Shown here one piece after another: positions 1-12,000 of a DNA stretch of 64,000 nt. Position 1 is the stretch's first letter; every line of letters starts with the position of its first letter. A program made the position numbers and the translations under genes. Location of the stretch: assembly GCF_050947875.1 (NCBI RefSeq), contig NC_134574.1:104857969-104921968 (forward strand), read 5' to 3'. Under the pieces are notes generated by a model. It had not been told where the DNA came from, made no database searches, and was given only the letters and a program-made list of their open reading frames with translations. Source of the DNA: Dermacentor variabilis. Lineage: Eukaryota; Arthropoda; Arachnida; Ixodida; Ixodidae.

Positions 1-263
1 GTTATTTAGCACAGAAAACTAGTAGTAACACACAGCTAACACAATTCCCAACAGCCAAATAACTGGTCACGTGCACTTGCAGCGTCAAGTAGCCCAGAAA
101 TAGTCATCATAAAGAATGAGAAGAGGTTCCAATGACTGGACAGCCAGATTGGTGAGATAGTGAAAAACGTAAATAAACGCATGTAGAAAACACCATTTAC
201 CTCACTTGCACATGTAAAATGTAAATAAAATGCCACCAGAATTTCTCTGCACAAAATACATAA

Positions 264-509
264 AGGTTGCATAAAAACTGGGACAAAGCAGTAACTGAAG
301 GACGGAGGGAGCTACAGCACCCAGTGTTGAAAAAGAAATGGTACGAAAGTGATATACATGCATATTTAAGCTCACGACACTTTTTCCTCGAATATATAGC
401 AAACGAACGCATGTACTTACAGCATAAAAAGGGTCCTGCGCCAGAAGAATCCAGTTCAATACAAAGCAGCATCCCAAAAGTAGACCTTAGCGTGTTTAAA
501 AACTACTAA
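264..509 (+). CDS. Short orphan reading frame, possibly Gag-like remnant
   Basis: About 80 codons are open between an in-frame stop at 261 and the TAA at 507. There is no ATG near the left edge, so this would be an internal piece, not a complete gene. The C-terminal part reads SSIPKVDLSVFKNY, preceded by an acidic/serine linker. That order is similar in shape to the linker and LPKxxLPxF motif of BEL/Pao Gag proteins, but the frame stops exactly where that domain should continue. The first half (KKWYESDIHAYLSSRHFFLEY) is charged and could be helical. No zinc knuckle, protease or other retroelement domain lies nearby. It could equally be a chance open frame, and I do not assign a function. Confidence 0.2.
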   Translation, partial: RLHKNWDKAVTEGRRELQHPVLKKKWYESDIHAYLSSRHFFLEYIANERMYLQHKKGPAPEESSSIQSSIPKVDLSVFKNY

Positions 510-2919
510 TGCTTGCATGCATATATAAACAGATATGTGACATATCATCCTTGTATCGATGAAATTCATCAATCTTACAGACAAATAAAGTTACAATCCC
601 TCTTATTTGCTGCCTCAGGGAACTCCTTGAAGTTGAACTGGAAAAATGTACATCAATGTTAAAAACAAAAAGAATATAATACCCTATAGCATTCTTGCAG
701 AAATAAATAATGCAAGTAACTTCATGTATCAATACTAGGGACACTTCGGCAGTTTGGTGTACATACATATTTGATAAACCACCGAAACAGAGATGAGAAG
801 TATGAATTGAGGTAGGAACACACGTGAACGCTGACTCAACTAGAAGCTTATTCGTGAAGACAAAGATTTTAAACACAATGACCAACTTCACAAAGAAGAA
901 GCCATGCATGCGCGGCAGAAACGGCTCGGTACGACGAGAAAGAACGAACGAAAGAAGACATGACCCGCAGAATAAACATGTGCATCAAAACAAAAAAAGA
1001 GATGAAAACTGGAGGGTTCGTCCTATAAGCCATAATACATAACGAGAAATGCTGCAGCAGCTCTTTTCCACGAAGTGGCACAGCAATCTTGCTTATGTAT
1101 TTGTCTTGTTCATGATCAATAAATAATGTTTCCGTAATTTCTCTAGTGTTCTGGTCTTTGTGATTAAACAATCGTTCTTTCTGTCTTTTACACCAGAGAA
1201 AACAACAGCTTTTTTTTATCACAAGGACCGCAACGCCAGAGTAATTGCGGAAGCAATATTTATTGATCCTAAATGAAGCAAATGCATAACCAAGTTATCT
1301 GTTGCGCTTAGTAGGAAAGATTTGCAGTTCTTAAAAGAGTATTTCTCATTGGGCAGTATCACTTGCCGGACAAATCTTACAAGTTTTCGTTCTTGACGCA
1401 CGTTTGCTCTACATGACATGGTTTTTCCCTTTTCTTTCTTTGTCGCACGGGGCTGCTTCTGCCACGCGCGCATTGGCTATTAGCTATTTGTCAAGTTGAC
1501 CAGTGCGTTTAATACCGCTGTCTTGAAGACTAAACATATAATTGAGCCTGCACACGTGTGTGTTCCTACCTATTTCGTCGTACCCTCCTCTGTTCGCGCT
1601 GCTGCTCCAAGCGCGCATGCATCACTTGGTTAGGCTGATAAACATCAACACAAGAAAAGGGAAATAGCTCACCTCAAAAGATAGTCCATCCTTTACAACT
1701 AAAATGGGGGGAAAATCGAAACTAAGCCTTCACATCGTCCATGCGGCACTTTTTATGCCACAGAGGAACACAACAAAATATTTAAAAATGGCACTTCAAG
1801 GAAAGATGACAACAAAGATGCGAGCTTCCTAGTGAATCAGCCGCATATCAACGGGTGTCTCTTGCACGACACCAAGCTATTCTTGACGAACGACACTTTA
1901 GCACCCAGGCATTTGCGGCATGTCTAATTGTGAAATGGTAATGCGGAGAGAAAATGAGATTGCCCAGATTAAGAATCTGCTACACGCTGCACATAACTAC
2001 GCAAGAAATGGAAGTACACTTTATACGGGCGAGTTAGCATTTGCGTCTCTTTACGAGGGCCGTTGAGAAAAGATAGAAACGAGTTCATACAGTAAATGTT
2101 ACCTAAGATACGCACATAGATGTTTCTTTCACAGCGATGAAAAATATTCGTCTCTCTCGCAGAACCAAAGACCGCGGGACAGTGCACAGCCTGATATCGA
2201 ATCTTTGGGCAGACGTCCAGCAGCAGGACAGACCTAAACGTAGGCCGAGAGGAATGCGAGAGGGAGAGTACCTGTATACGAGTGAGAACAGGGACAGCGT
2301 ATATGAGTTTTAGAGTCTGCTTCCGCGTTGCTTCCATCATGCCGCGCGATTTGTGTGCAGTGCGTCGCGTGCATTCCCTTGAGCGCATTGCGCGGTAGCG
2401 TCTGCGCAGTGAGCTTAATGCACGCGTTTCTCTGCGCCGCGCAAACGGTGCTGGAGCGCGGCGCTTAGCTTGAGGCACCAATGCGCCGACTGGCGCTTCT
2501 TTCACTTCTGCAAGCAATGCACATTCGGATTGGTCTAGCGCAAAGAGGCAGCAGAGACCGGTGGCGTGTTTTGGTTATCGCCTATAGAAAGTGTACAGTA
2601 CGCCTTCAACGGCAACAAGCCACAAAGATGCTTACTGCGGCCGTTTTGCGCACTGCGGTAGTTAGGCGAGACCGTCGGCGGCTGTGTTCTTTGCCGACAT
2701 CGTCGCCACAGCGCTGTGCATTTGCAATGTGCATCCGTGTACACTCACCGCGCGGAAGCTGCGCTTATCTCCGCACATACCGAAAAGGAGAAATATATTT
2801 TGCTACGCACCGCATCATTAGCCGCAACGTAAATCAGGGCGCACATAACCACTGCGGCACAAAAGGTGATCAGAGTAACTGTATCGTATAGGATGAACCA
2901 CTACGGATTAAAGAAAAAA
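510..2919. other. No recognised gene; local CpG-rich patch
   Basis: No family-level similarity seen. The stretch around 2330-2760 is noticeably richer in CpG and GCGC than its AT-rich surroundings and holds overlapping open frames on both strands (a 182-codon minus frame at 1969-2517). Open frames in CpG-rich DNA are expected by base composition, so none is called as a gene. Confidence 0.4.
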
Positions 2920-2921
2920 TA

Positions 2922-3138
2922 ATTCTGGGTGTCCCACGTGCCAAAACCACGATCTCATTACAAGGCAGGTCGTAGTGGGGGACTCCTTATTAACTTTGAC
3001 TTCCTGGAAATCTTACTCGTGCACAAAATGCACAATGCCACAAGCGTTTTTGCATTCCGGCCCTTTGGAATGCGGCGACCACAGCAGGAATCGAACCCAC
3101 GACCTTGAGCTTGGCAGCGCATTGCCACAGCTACCGGA
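2922..3138 (-). mobile_element. tRNA-derived SINE, Ruka-like, decayed copy
   Basis: Read on the minus strand, the tRNA-like head lies at the high-coordinate end: a B-box-like GGTTCGATTCC relative (plus-strand ggaatcgaaccc near 3088) sits inside the head. The body follows, and the conserved tail gttttggcacgt (plus-strand acgtgccaaaaccac at about 2936) closes the element. The same head-body-tail order occurs at 30051-30268 and 44236-44460. Many substitutions show that this copy is old. Ruka is the tRNA-derived SINE described from ixodid ticks; the assignment is from memory of its structure, not from a search. Confidence 0.75.
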
Positions 3139-6100
3139 ATATTGCAACAGACGCCAGTATCCATTAAGCAATCTGCCAATACGCTAAGATCTATGGAAAC
3201 CAGGTTAGCAATATTTGTCCCAACCATGTTTTAACGATTTGTATATTTTATTCTGGCATGTATTAACGAGTCTTATTCTCCCATTTTATTGCTAGTATTA
3301 AGAACCAGTATATTTCAAGGCCATGAAACATCTAAGAGAGATACGAAGAACAAATAATACCTATCTCCATGCCTTGGACTAGAAAAGTTATGGATTACTC
3401 AGCAAAATTCACTTGCCATGAGTCGGCAAGACGCATTCGAACTAACTGTAATGATTTAGTTTACTTCTTCGAGCTCTTTCAGCCTCTTCGAGCAAGTACA
3501 TGGTCGTAGACAGTGTACTAATAAACGCAAAAAGTGGAAACGAGGGAAATTGCGCCATATACAAGGTACGCATGTATATCGCCCGCAAAATTCGTTCAAG
3601 CCCACATTTAACACAATGTGCAACTCGTATTCCACAAAAACGAGAGTCTCAAATATTATGTTTCAAGCATGACTTTAAAGCGCAGCTTTCGTGACCATCC
3701 CGAGCCTTCCAAAATGCAAAGTGCGAGCGTGTGGCAGATAGCCGCGAACCATGTAACATACAGCGATGTACTTGCGGCTGAAGGTAACGCCAACATAAGG
3801 GAGTGATGCTGTTACTCCGACTGCGGAAGCATCATTGGATAATTTTGAGAACCTTTAGAACAAACTCCCATCCCTCATTGACCCACACTATCAATCATTC
3901 ATAACACTTCACAAGACTCTCAATCCACACAAAATTACTTACGTGACACAGTGCTGCCCGAAGGTAGGAATGTGAAGTGATTCCATGTGCAATTTATTCG
4001 GCTCGATGCCTGACATGAGTTTGAGGCCACTCAACAAAAAAGTTGCAGAGCCACTAGTCAGCTTCTCCGCGCAACAAAAACCACCAATGCGGCCGCCATA
4101 GTGAAGGTTTTCAATATCGCAAGTGCATGAGAATACCGGAAAGGCGGAGTGCTTCCAACATGCCCTAAGCTCCCCCGGCGGCCGTCATACACGAAGTGAG
4201 TAAACGTGAAGTGCAGCACTGCCTTCCGGTATGATTGTGGTACGAGTGTGGTGCAAGTATAACATAGCTGCACACTTGCTGCAAAATTATTTGTTGCGGT
4301 TCTCTTGGGCTCTTTAATATCTGCCTAAATACCTTGAAAATCAGCGCGCCTCTCACGTATCGGAACGCGGTAACAAGCGCTCTGACGCCCACGTGAGCCC
4401 CTATGAAAGACGGCGTGGCCACTCTACAAAATTTTCACTGCGCTGAGGAGCTGATCCTTATGTTCCAAGTGTGTTCTCTCATAATAATTAAGGTTTGCTA
4501 AGCTAAAGGTATTAGACAAGGACATATGAAGCAATACAATTTTGTGCCCATGGGGCGCTGCTGCCTCTTCGCCTACCATTGTTTCAGTCGAAGTGGCAGC
4601 GGCAGCAAGCGTTAGCTTCGCGGGCTTTCGCTCCGGGGCACGCGGTTTGCCTGAAGAAAGTGAACGGCGTGCTTAACATCTCACGCTCGCCAAAGTCAAA
4701 ATAGAAAATGAGGCTCCGTGCTCAAGAAAACGAGATTACTTATGTGCCGAAGTTCTGCGGCGGCTGTTTCAGGGTGCGTTCCCTCTTATAGACATGAATT
4801 GTGCCGCGGAGCTCAGCAAAACAGCCAGGCTCATACACCAGTCGAAGACCAGTCGATGGGTCAGCGAACGACTTCAACAGGTAAACGTCCTACTTATCGA
4901 CCTTAAAGCGTTTCACTAAAACGTGCATCATATCCGAAAAGAAAAGTACATTCATCGAAAAGCGAGAGGCGCGAACCACCGCGCAACTGTAACCCAGTAG
5001 CTGAATTTAAAGGCGGTTCACAGCTTTACTATCGTATTGAGTAATAAAAGCTTTCCAACGCAATATAACCAGGCTGAAAATTACTGACAATTTTTCGCCT
5101 ACTACACTTTATCCTTTTTAAAGAACAACCTAATTCGTAGCGTAAACAATAAATACTACGATAAACAAATGCGACTACAGAACTAGCAGTACACTGCGTG
5201 CTGTTGCAAAAGTCTGCTCCAAACCAATGCGTGCACACACACACACCCGAGCACCAACTTGACCTTTAAAGCACTACCTAGGAATAGGAATATTGCTAAT
5301 TTCGTTTCCTTTACAAAAAAAAATCCCGCTTTAAAATTTTTGCTGCGTCTTTGCAGATGACGAGGTGACAAGTAAGGTATAATGTCAGTCCGTTACTTGT
5401 ATTTCTTTCATTTCCCTTTGGCCTTCTCTTATTTCACTACGAGACCTGCGGGCTTGGGAGGCGACAGGATGACAGTTCGGCGAGGCTTAAATAAATCGCG
5501 AGCTTCTTGTAAGGCAAGAGTCGGGAGCAGCCGCAGATACAGCGATTAACTGTGAAACCCTTGCGGCTGCTGCTCAATCCGATTGTCTTTCAAGTCAGTG
5601 GTTACAGCGGCTGCGCGCTGCGATCTCCAAAGCGCGTTCGTTCTCTGATCTCTAGTACCGGGGCCGCTGGGTAAAAGAAAAGCTATGTTTGCTTTCCAGA
5701 CAGGAGGTGCGCCGCAGGAAATTCGAAGACCTCTCACGCGTATGTTTCCAGTTTGTGCGCGCTTGCATCCCACGGTTCCCACAGCGCGTTCGATGCTCAA
5801 AGCTAGCGTCCCCACGTGTCGGCGCCTTTCGCCACCGGCCAGGCTGCCGCCTGTGTACTGTTGCGGAACTCGACATGCGCGCAATTGAAGTGTTCGCAGG
5901 CTAATTTCGCATTCTGCTGCTCCCTGAAATGCGCTCATTTTGGATCGTACCCATGGATACACCATCTGTTGCATGTTAAAAGGCGATGTCATTTGTGGGA
6001 TGGTGAAGAAATGTAAAATCATTATGAACTTGGGCGATCATGAAACTAGTCCAACGTCGCAGTTGCTACGTAGGGCAAACAGCCACGAAAGTGGGCCGGT

Positions 6101-6617
6101 GTCGGAGATAGGCGCTTCTAAGTGCGAGCTGTAACACAGCACGAGGAAGTGGCACGCGGCGCACGCGCCAAGCGTTTCGGAGCTTACTGGTTTTCGAACG
6201 AGAGCAGTAGGCGTGTGCTCGTGGCCCGATTGTGAGAGCACCGGGCTCGATGGCCGACACATTATTTTCTTTTTATGAAAGCGAGGTCAAACAATAACCT
6301 ACCTACCTGCTGCAAAGTTACAAGAATGAGGCAAACAACGCTGCGCATAAAGAAATGTGGAATGTCTTCATACGGGAGTCGTAATTATCATACGCTGGTC
6401 TCAACTGCTACAGAACAACAAAACTACAAAAATCAGCGCAAATTACCCATTAAATTATTTATTGAGATAAACTCACGGTAATATTCTTTTCAAGTGTCGA
6501 GCGAACTCAATCACATTGAAATTTTGTTGAAAGTCCATCGTTTCAACAATAACTCAACACCATATTGTCGCGATGCAGAACAGGACGTGCAGACAAGCGA
6601 CGATGACGAAGGAGTGT
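3139..6617. other. No recognised gene or repeat
   Basis: Only short overlapping open frames (up to 158 codons on the minus strand at 5546-6022, with competing frames on the other strand). No domain motif, splice-like pair, tRNA-like box or tandem structure was recognised. A short CA run lies at 5228-5246. Confidence 0.4.
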
Positions 6618-6816
6618 TGTTGTTGCTGGGGCGCTTCGGCCGCGATGTTCTAGTGTCAGATGGTGCCTTCAGCATTGGCCTTGCATAAACAACATTCGTG
6701 CTTGTCTCCGCCTCGCAACACTTTGGTGGGCGTGCGAGGTACCAACACGGAGCTCCGCAGCAGCCGCCGCGTGAGCCCTAACACGATGATCGACGACCGA
6801 AGCGCCCCAACAACAA
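6618..6816. repeat. Foldback element with about 20-bp inverted ends
   Basis: The left end TTGTTGCTGGGGCGCTTCGG (6620-6639) and the right end CCGAAGCGCCCCAACAACAA (6797-6816) are reverse complements with one mismatch, and enclose about 157 bp. No coding capacity is seen. It directly adjoins the outer end of the Penelope-like element that starts near 6836. It could be a small MITE or part of a longer element. No clear target duplication was found. Confidence 0.5.
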
Positions 6817-6835
6817 GAGTATTAGTAACATATTG

Positions 6836-7250
6836 ATGAGGGCTAGTTGGTTCATACTTAGAACTGAGGTTAAACAGCGCGAAAAAGACGAGGACACAAG
6901 GAAACAAATACCACAGACAAGCGCGTACTGCCAAGTGGAAGTTTATTTGAAATTCACCGGACATTTATACCTTTTTCAGCCTAGGCATGCGCACACCAGT
7001 CGCAAAAACATCTGCAAATCAGCAACATTATAATCTTTCTTCCAAAAATGTTATTTATTTTCCCGACAAGGCAAGAGAGGCAGTGCTTACACATTTATCT
7101 CCTTCCTTCCTAATGTAAAAAGCCTCTACTATTTCCCTTTCCCTCTTACCTTTTCCTTTCCCTATGAATTTCGTCTTTTCACATATGGGTGTGCAGTGAC
7201 ACTTGTTACAGTGTGCGGCTAAATGACTCCCATAGCCATTCCAATTGCCA
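6836..7250 (-). mobile_element. Penelope-like element, 3' end with GIY-YIG endonuclease C-terminus
   Basis: The minus strand encodes an uninterrupted segment from about 7245 to the stop at 7055-7057. It contains YGSHLAAHCNKCHC, then REREIVEAFYIRKEGDKCVS, then SLALSGK. This is the C-terminal part of the GIY-YIG endonuclease of Penelope-like retroelements: an HLxxHC cysteine/histidine cluster, then the EIxEAYxI helix and the short end LS.K. The catalytic GIY-YIG N-terminal half and the whole reverse transcriptase are absent, so the copy is 5'-truncated. Downstream, about 200 bp of 3' sequence ends in a segment (plus strand ggctagttggttcat at 6838) that recurs at 24782, 40011 and 43820. The reading frame has no internal stop, so this copy may be fairly young. 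Confidence 0.8.
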
Positions 7251-8299
7251 ATTAAGTAAGCATAACCACTGAATTGCCAATTAACAACCGTATTCAGTTT
7301 CTAGATATTAACCTCTGTTTTTTTTTTGGACGAACATGTATGCTGGGAATACCATCCCAGATCTAAGAAAACCTTGTTGCGCTACAACAGCGCACATTCT
7401 AAATTGATTAAGAGAGGCATAGAAACAACGTGCATTAAGGCAGCACTTAGTAAGTCGGGGCGCCATAGCCAAGCAGCCGTCAAATTCTGACCACAAATCG
7501 AATTCTAGTAAGGTTTGTGACATCTGATGGGCACACGTTTGAGCTTGATTGATTGCGCGTATGCTGTTGCTGAGTGAGCCCTCTAAACCACGGCCGTTGC
7601 CGCTAGGAACGATAATCGCACTGCTCGATGAGTCAGAGTAAATTTATCTCCGATTGCTTCATGCGTGGCCTGACGTAATCGCAATTATGCAATAATGCAC
7701 ATTCAAGCGTACTGGACAATTTTCATATGACAATAAAGAAAATGCGGCAGCAATTTAAATGGACAACTGGGTTACATGCTTATTAAAAGCAGTACGTGTA
7801 AGGTAATTGAGGCACATATGAGATTCAGTTGGAAAAGGATACTGAGTCAAGATATCTACGCCGGAACATACTCCTAGGAGCGGGAAAACGTGTGTCGACA
7901 TTTAGAATATACATAAGTCATCTCAGCCATATACGTTTTAGTGCACTCACGACCGCACACACCACTTTAACAATAATTCAATAATTCACGCAGATTTCAC
8001 GAACTTTCTTGGTTTAGACGAAGCGTTATTCCCAACGACGCACTTTGCTTGCAGTGCTCTCAATGTCGTGCTATAACGTCTAGCTTGACACGCTGGGTAA
8101 GCCACCACAAACAAACAGTGGCAGTGCTGACAGTTAACAACGATGCCCTTGAAGACGCGTTAACGCGTTTCTAAACAGTTTTCCTAAAAAGCACTAAACA
8201 CGACGTGTCTTTAGCGCTTCTTTATGAAACCTGTCAATATGAAACAACTCGCCCAAGTCAAGGTTTTGTCGCGTTTTTAATTGTGAATGAGCTTTTCCG
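7251..8299. other. No recognised feature
   Basis: AT-rich sequence with a T-run at 7316-7328. The 13-bp phrase gaattgccaatta / caattgccaatta occurs twice near 7245 and 7272. No gene, domain or repeat family was recognised. Confidence 0.4.
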
Positions 8300-8666
8300 T
8301 CATCTCAAGAGGTGTTCAAACCAGTTAGAAAAAGTGTCCGATTTTGCGCGAGCTGTTTTCAGCATTTCGTTGAGCTGCGTAGCCAATGTAGCACGATCAT
8401 GGAGACCATTCAAAATGTTCCAATGTTCACTAGGTTTAAAGCACGTTTCATGGCTGCAGTAAGTCGATCTGCAAGCTGCAACCAGGGCTCTCAGGAGCTG
8501 CAATTGAAGCACAGGCATCTTTCGCAGAGGAGCCACTCTCGAATTGGCCAGCAGTCCCTGAACTGCTGAGCCTCTCACGAAGCGTTGATACTGATTGTAG
8601 AACATGGCGCCATATGCAACAAGATTGCCGTTGATAACGATGTAGATATAGCCGTTCAATCCTCGT
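8300..8666 (-). CDS. Candidate terminal exon of an unidentified gene
   Basis: The minus strand has 122 codons ending in TGA, with a good 3' splice site directly upstream (pyrimidine/T-rich tract then TTCTAG, ending at 8667). The segment starts one base into a codon. The exon-like segment at 8813-9036 ends two bases into a codon at a CAG/GTAATT donor, so the two join in frame across a 146-bp intron. The encoded residues include a hydrophobic stretch (GYIYIVINGNLVAYGAMFY), a paired-cysteine segment (CRSTYCSHETCF) and a C-terminus WFEHLLR. I do not recognise the family. One stretch (SRVAPLRKMPVLQLQLLRAL) resembles the SRVAPLK..LPRLEL motif of BEL/Pao retroelement Pol, so a decayed retroelement remains an alternative, but the residues after it do not follow BEL. 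Upstream exons were not found. Confidence 0.45.
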
Positions 8667-8812
8667 CTAGAATAAACATGTTACAGATGACTAGCAGATG
8701 CGAGGCCTTTAGTACTCACTGTCAGGTCTAGCGAATGCGATTGGGGAAATACCTCGTCCCAAGTACGCATGTTTATAGAAAGCCTTTGTATATAATATAA
8801 ATACCTAATTAC

Positions 8813-9036
8813 CTGTCAAAGAAAATGTAGGAATAATATGAAAGGCTCGAATACCAGCGAAGCGAATCTCCTTCATGATATTTGGTTTGTTCACCTCCTT
8901 CAATGAACGCCCTAGCACGTCTTTCCCGGAACTGTAAGTTTCTGCATCGAATTGTATCTTCAAGGTTTTGCCGTTGAATAAAGTTTCGCAAATGCTTATT
9001 ATATGCCATCCACAATGTCAGATGCATGCCTGCCTC
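8813..9036 (-). CDS. Candidate internal exon of the same unidentified gene
   Basis: This 224-bp minus-strand segment is open throughout and bounded by splice-like signals: CTTGTAG before it (the TAG is also an in-frame stop, so the frame cannot extend upstream unspliced) and CAG/GTAATT after it. It encodes about 74 residues: a hydrophobic start (MHLTLWMAYN), a charged middle (RCRNLQFRERRARAFIEGGE) and an aromatic end (RWYSSLSYYSYIFF). It starts in phase 0 and ends in phase 2, matching the next segment at 8300-8666; together they give 196 residues. The aromatic segment followed by GLNGYIYI suggests a folded or membrane-associated protein, but no family was recognised. An ATG at 9027 could also serve as a start. 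Confidence 0.42.
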
Positions 9037-12000
9037 CTACAAGATGTATAGGCAGTCACTCGCATACACAGCCCGCTCACCCTACCTAGGAGGTAATGTG
9101 TGGCGGGTGCAAAGTGCGGACGAGCCGAGATGGCTGGTGGCTTCATGTACGCATTATTCACGCCAGCCTACGATTAAAAGTAATTCAATGTCATGTTTTG
9201 GAGACGCTCTGAAGCGAGAGGTCTCACGAAGCGGTAGCTCTCCACAGCCGACAATATATGTCACACAACTGCTGCTGCAGCGAGTTTTCGCTCTCATGGA
9301 GTAGGATATGTTGATGTTTGCCTTTTGCGCGTAGCACCACGGTTGGTTATTGAATTAGGGATAGAACGCTTGCTCAAAGTTATACCGCCGATATTCATGT
9401 ACTTGTCCAATACTTTGCTATCGCTATCAATTCTTGGCCGTTCGGGTCAAACTACAACATTTTATTGAGTGAACACTTCCGATGAGCCCGCGCGAAACCT
9501 CCTTTGCGATACCTAAACCTATCGACTTATGAGCGACCCTGGGCAGATAGGGAAGGAAAGTTTCACATAAAAATAAAAACAATAAGGGACTTATTAACCT
9601 AAGCAGACTTTCAAGACCAAGCCTTTTCGATTTTCTCGGAAAACTTGTATACGATTCTCTGAAAATGTAATTTTTTTCCTCCGCCACTTCTTCAACATTC
9701 TTCAAACTGAGCGTATAGCATAAGTGCTGTTTTCTAAAAATAACAAGTTGACTAGGGCCTATTGGTGGAAAAAAGTGCAAGGAGGTTTAAAAAGTAAATA
9801 TAACATGAAACACAGCTACGAGCATTCCTGCAGCTAATACATCTTCCACAAACTTCACACGTGCGCCACGCACCTATTACGCAAGCCAGTGCAAGAGGGT
9901 TACACATCAATTTCCTCGTTTATTCTGCAAAAAACGCCAACGCAGCGATAGGCAATTCGAAAGGGTTGGTACGTTCGCACAGGTGCAATGCGCCGCCAGC
10001 GCCACAGTCGCTTTCCAGCCTAGCAAATACATCAACGTCAGCGGGGCGAGGATTGGCTTCTTTAAGAGCCAGGAGACTGATGGAGGTAAACTGCAGGACT
10101 GTGGCTGCGAGGAGGGAGTCTTGAGATGCGCAAGCCTCGCTACGTGCCTGGAGGGCACCTGAACAATGCGCTGTTTATGGCACTTTGAGAATGCACTACC
10201 GTATATTATACGTTAGCTCCTGCGTTTCTGCGTGCATGCAGTGAGTAAGCGGAACTTGAACTTGAGTTTACTGACTATAGCCTTGCATTATAATACAGAT
10301 GAAGCACGATATACGCAAAAGATTGTCCTTAGTTAAGCACTGCAATGGAATCTGTTGTTGTAATATATGTTGTAATTGTGTTGTTGTATATGTAACAGAA
10401 ATACGAGAAGAAAACTAATTACGGAACATAAGAAAGATGCATTCGGTGTGTGGTGGCACCTGAGTGCAACAGGCCAGGATTTCAATAACTAAAACAGAAA
10501 TGAATGGGAAAAAGTATACGCGTAATATTACCAACTACAAAAAAAGAGAAAAAGACCAGGGCACACTAGCCTTTCACAAAACTGACAAACTAACTTTTTA
10601 ATACCTAATTAATTTTACGGCCCGTGTTAAGTGATTGGCTTAATATTTACCCTAAAGTACACAACTAAATGATTATATGCACAAGGGGTAAGAAAAAAAC
10701 GTAGTAGATCGAACGCATTACAAGGAAACTACCTAAAGAGCAAAACTCTCAAATGCACATGTTCTATTCATGCGCAAAAACAAAAACACGTCACGCGGAA
10801 TCACTCAGCAAACAGTATATTAATGTTAGTACGCAAATTTTTATTCTATATGGGAGACATTGAGCACAGGTGATGTATGATGGGAAAAGACCGAAATAAA
10901 ACTATTTTCAAGAACAAAAGCTAATTTAGGTTACCTGATTACAAGTTTTCAAATTGAGCCTTGAATAGATAATAACGTGGGGGACTTTAAAGCAAATAAC
11001 TGTACAGCATTCCACAGTCTCAAGGTAGCCGAACTCGCAGTTTTCTGCCCGTAATATGCGCGTGCTTTTTAATGAGGTTCAATAACGCGTAAATTGTTGC
11101 TCACGCTACACTTCTTCCTGCATGAGTATTTCCATGCAACGACGTGCGAAGAGCGAACAACAATCGGACATGCACGCTTACAATGCGCGCAGATTACATT
11201 TGAAATTCGAAATGAACGACGCATCCCACGCAGCAGTCAGATGTGGGCCAAATTTTTCCGGAAAAAAAATTACAGCAATGTATCGCTTTGGCAGCGTTAC
11301 TTTACCGTAGGCCAAAATAGTTGTTGACGACCCGTGATGGATGAGCTTGTGAATTTCCGAAATGGATCAATACTACCACCAACTCCACCTCCGTGAAAAT
11401 TACTCGACCGCAGAGCTCGAGCACTGATTAGAAGGGATCGGGCAACTACCTCCTACGATTACATATCGTACCGACTAGAACATTAAGATGAACTGCATTT
11501 TGTAAAAGTGAAATTATCACACGTGTGCCCAGGGCGTTCTTCACAAGCTCAACGCAGTGAGTCCGGCAATTGTATCTTGCTTGTGGTTGCTTTGTATCTT
11601 GCGCTCCCACAGAAAATGGCAATCTGAACTGAAGGAAAAAGAATGGCGACGTAAGATAAGGAGTCTGGTGCCGCTTGCGAGGTTCCAAATCTCAAAGGCC
11701 AGGCCTGTAGGATGCTAGGGCGAAGTTAAACGTTCTCAAAGCGCAAATACCGAATACGCTGGGAACGGCGTTTGATGGCAATAGCTTTTACTGCATGGAA
11801 AGGCGAGCAGTACCCCACTCCTATACAACACTGAGCTTTCCCGTTGCCACGATTCTTCACAAAAACCGGTTCTTAGGTAAACTTGCTGTAACGAATTAAT
11901 ATCGATAAATACAATACAGCCCCGCTTCATAACGGCCTCCCGTTGTACAGTGCCTATTTCTTTTCTTCCTCCTGAGCCGTGCGTGGCACCCAATAGAGAA

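Noticed and set aside
1969..2517. 182-residue minus frame
   Set aside because: Lies partly in a CpG-rich patch with competing frames on the other strand, no domain, no splice signals; not enough support.
8300..8659. BEL/Pao Pol fragment as the sole explanation
   Set aside because: The RVAPL...LQLQLL stretch is similar, but the residues after it do not follow BEL Pol and the splice phases fit a two-exon gene; kept as an alternative only.
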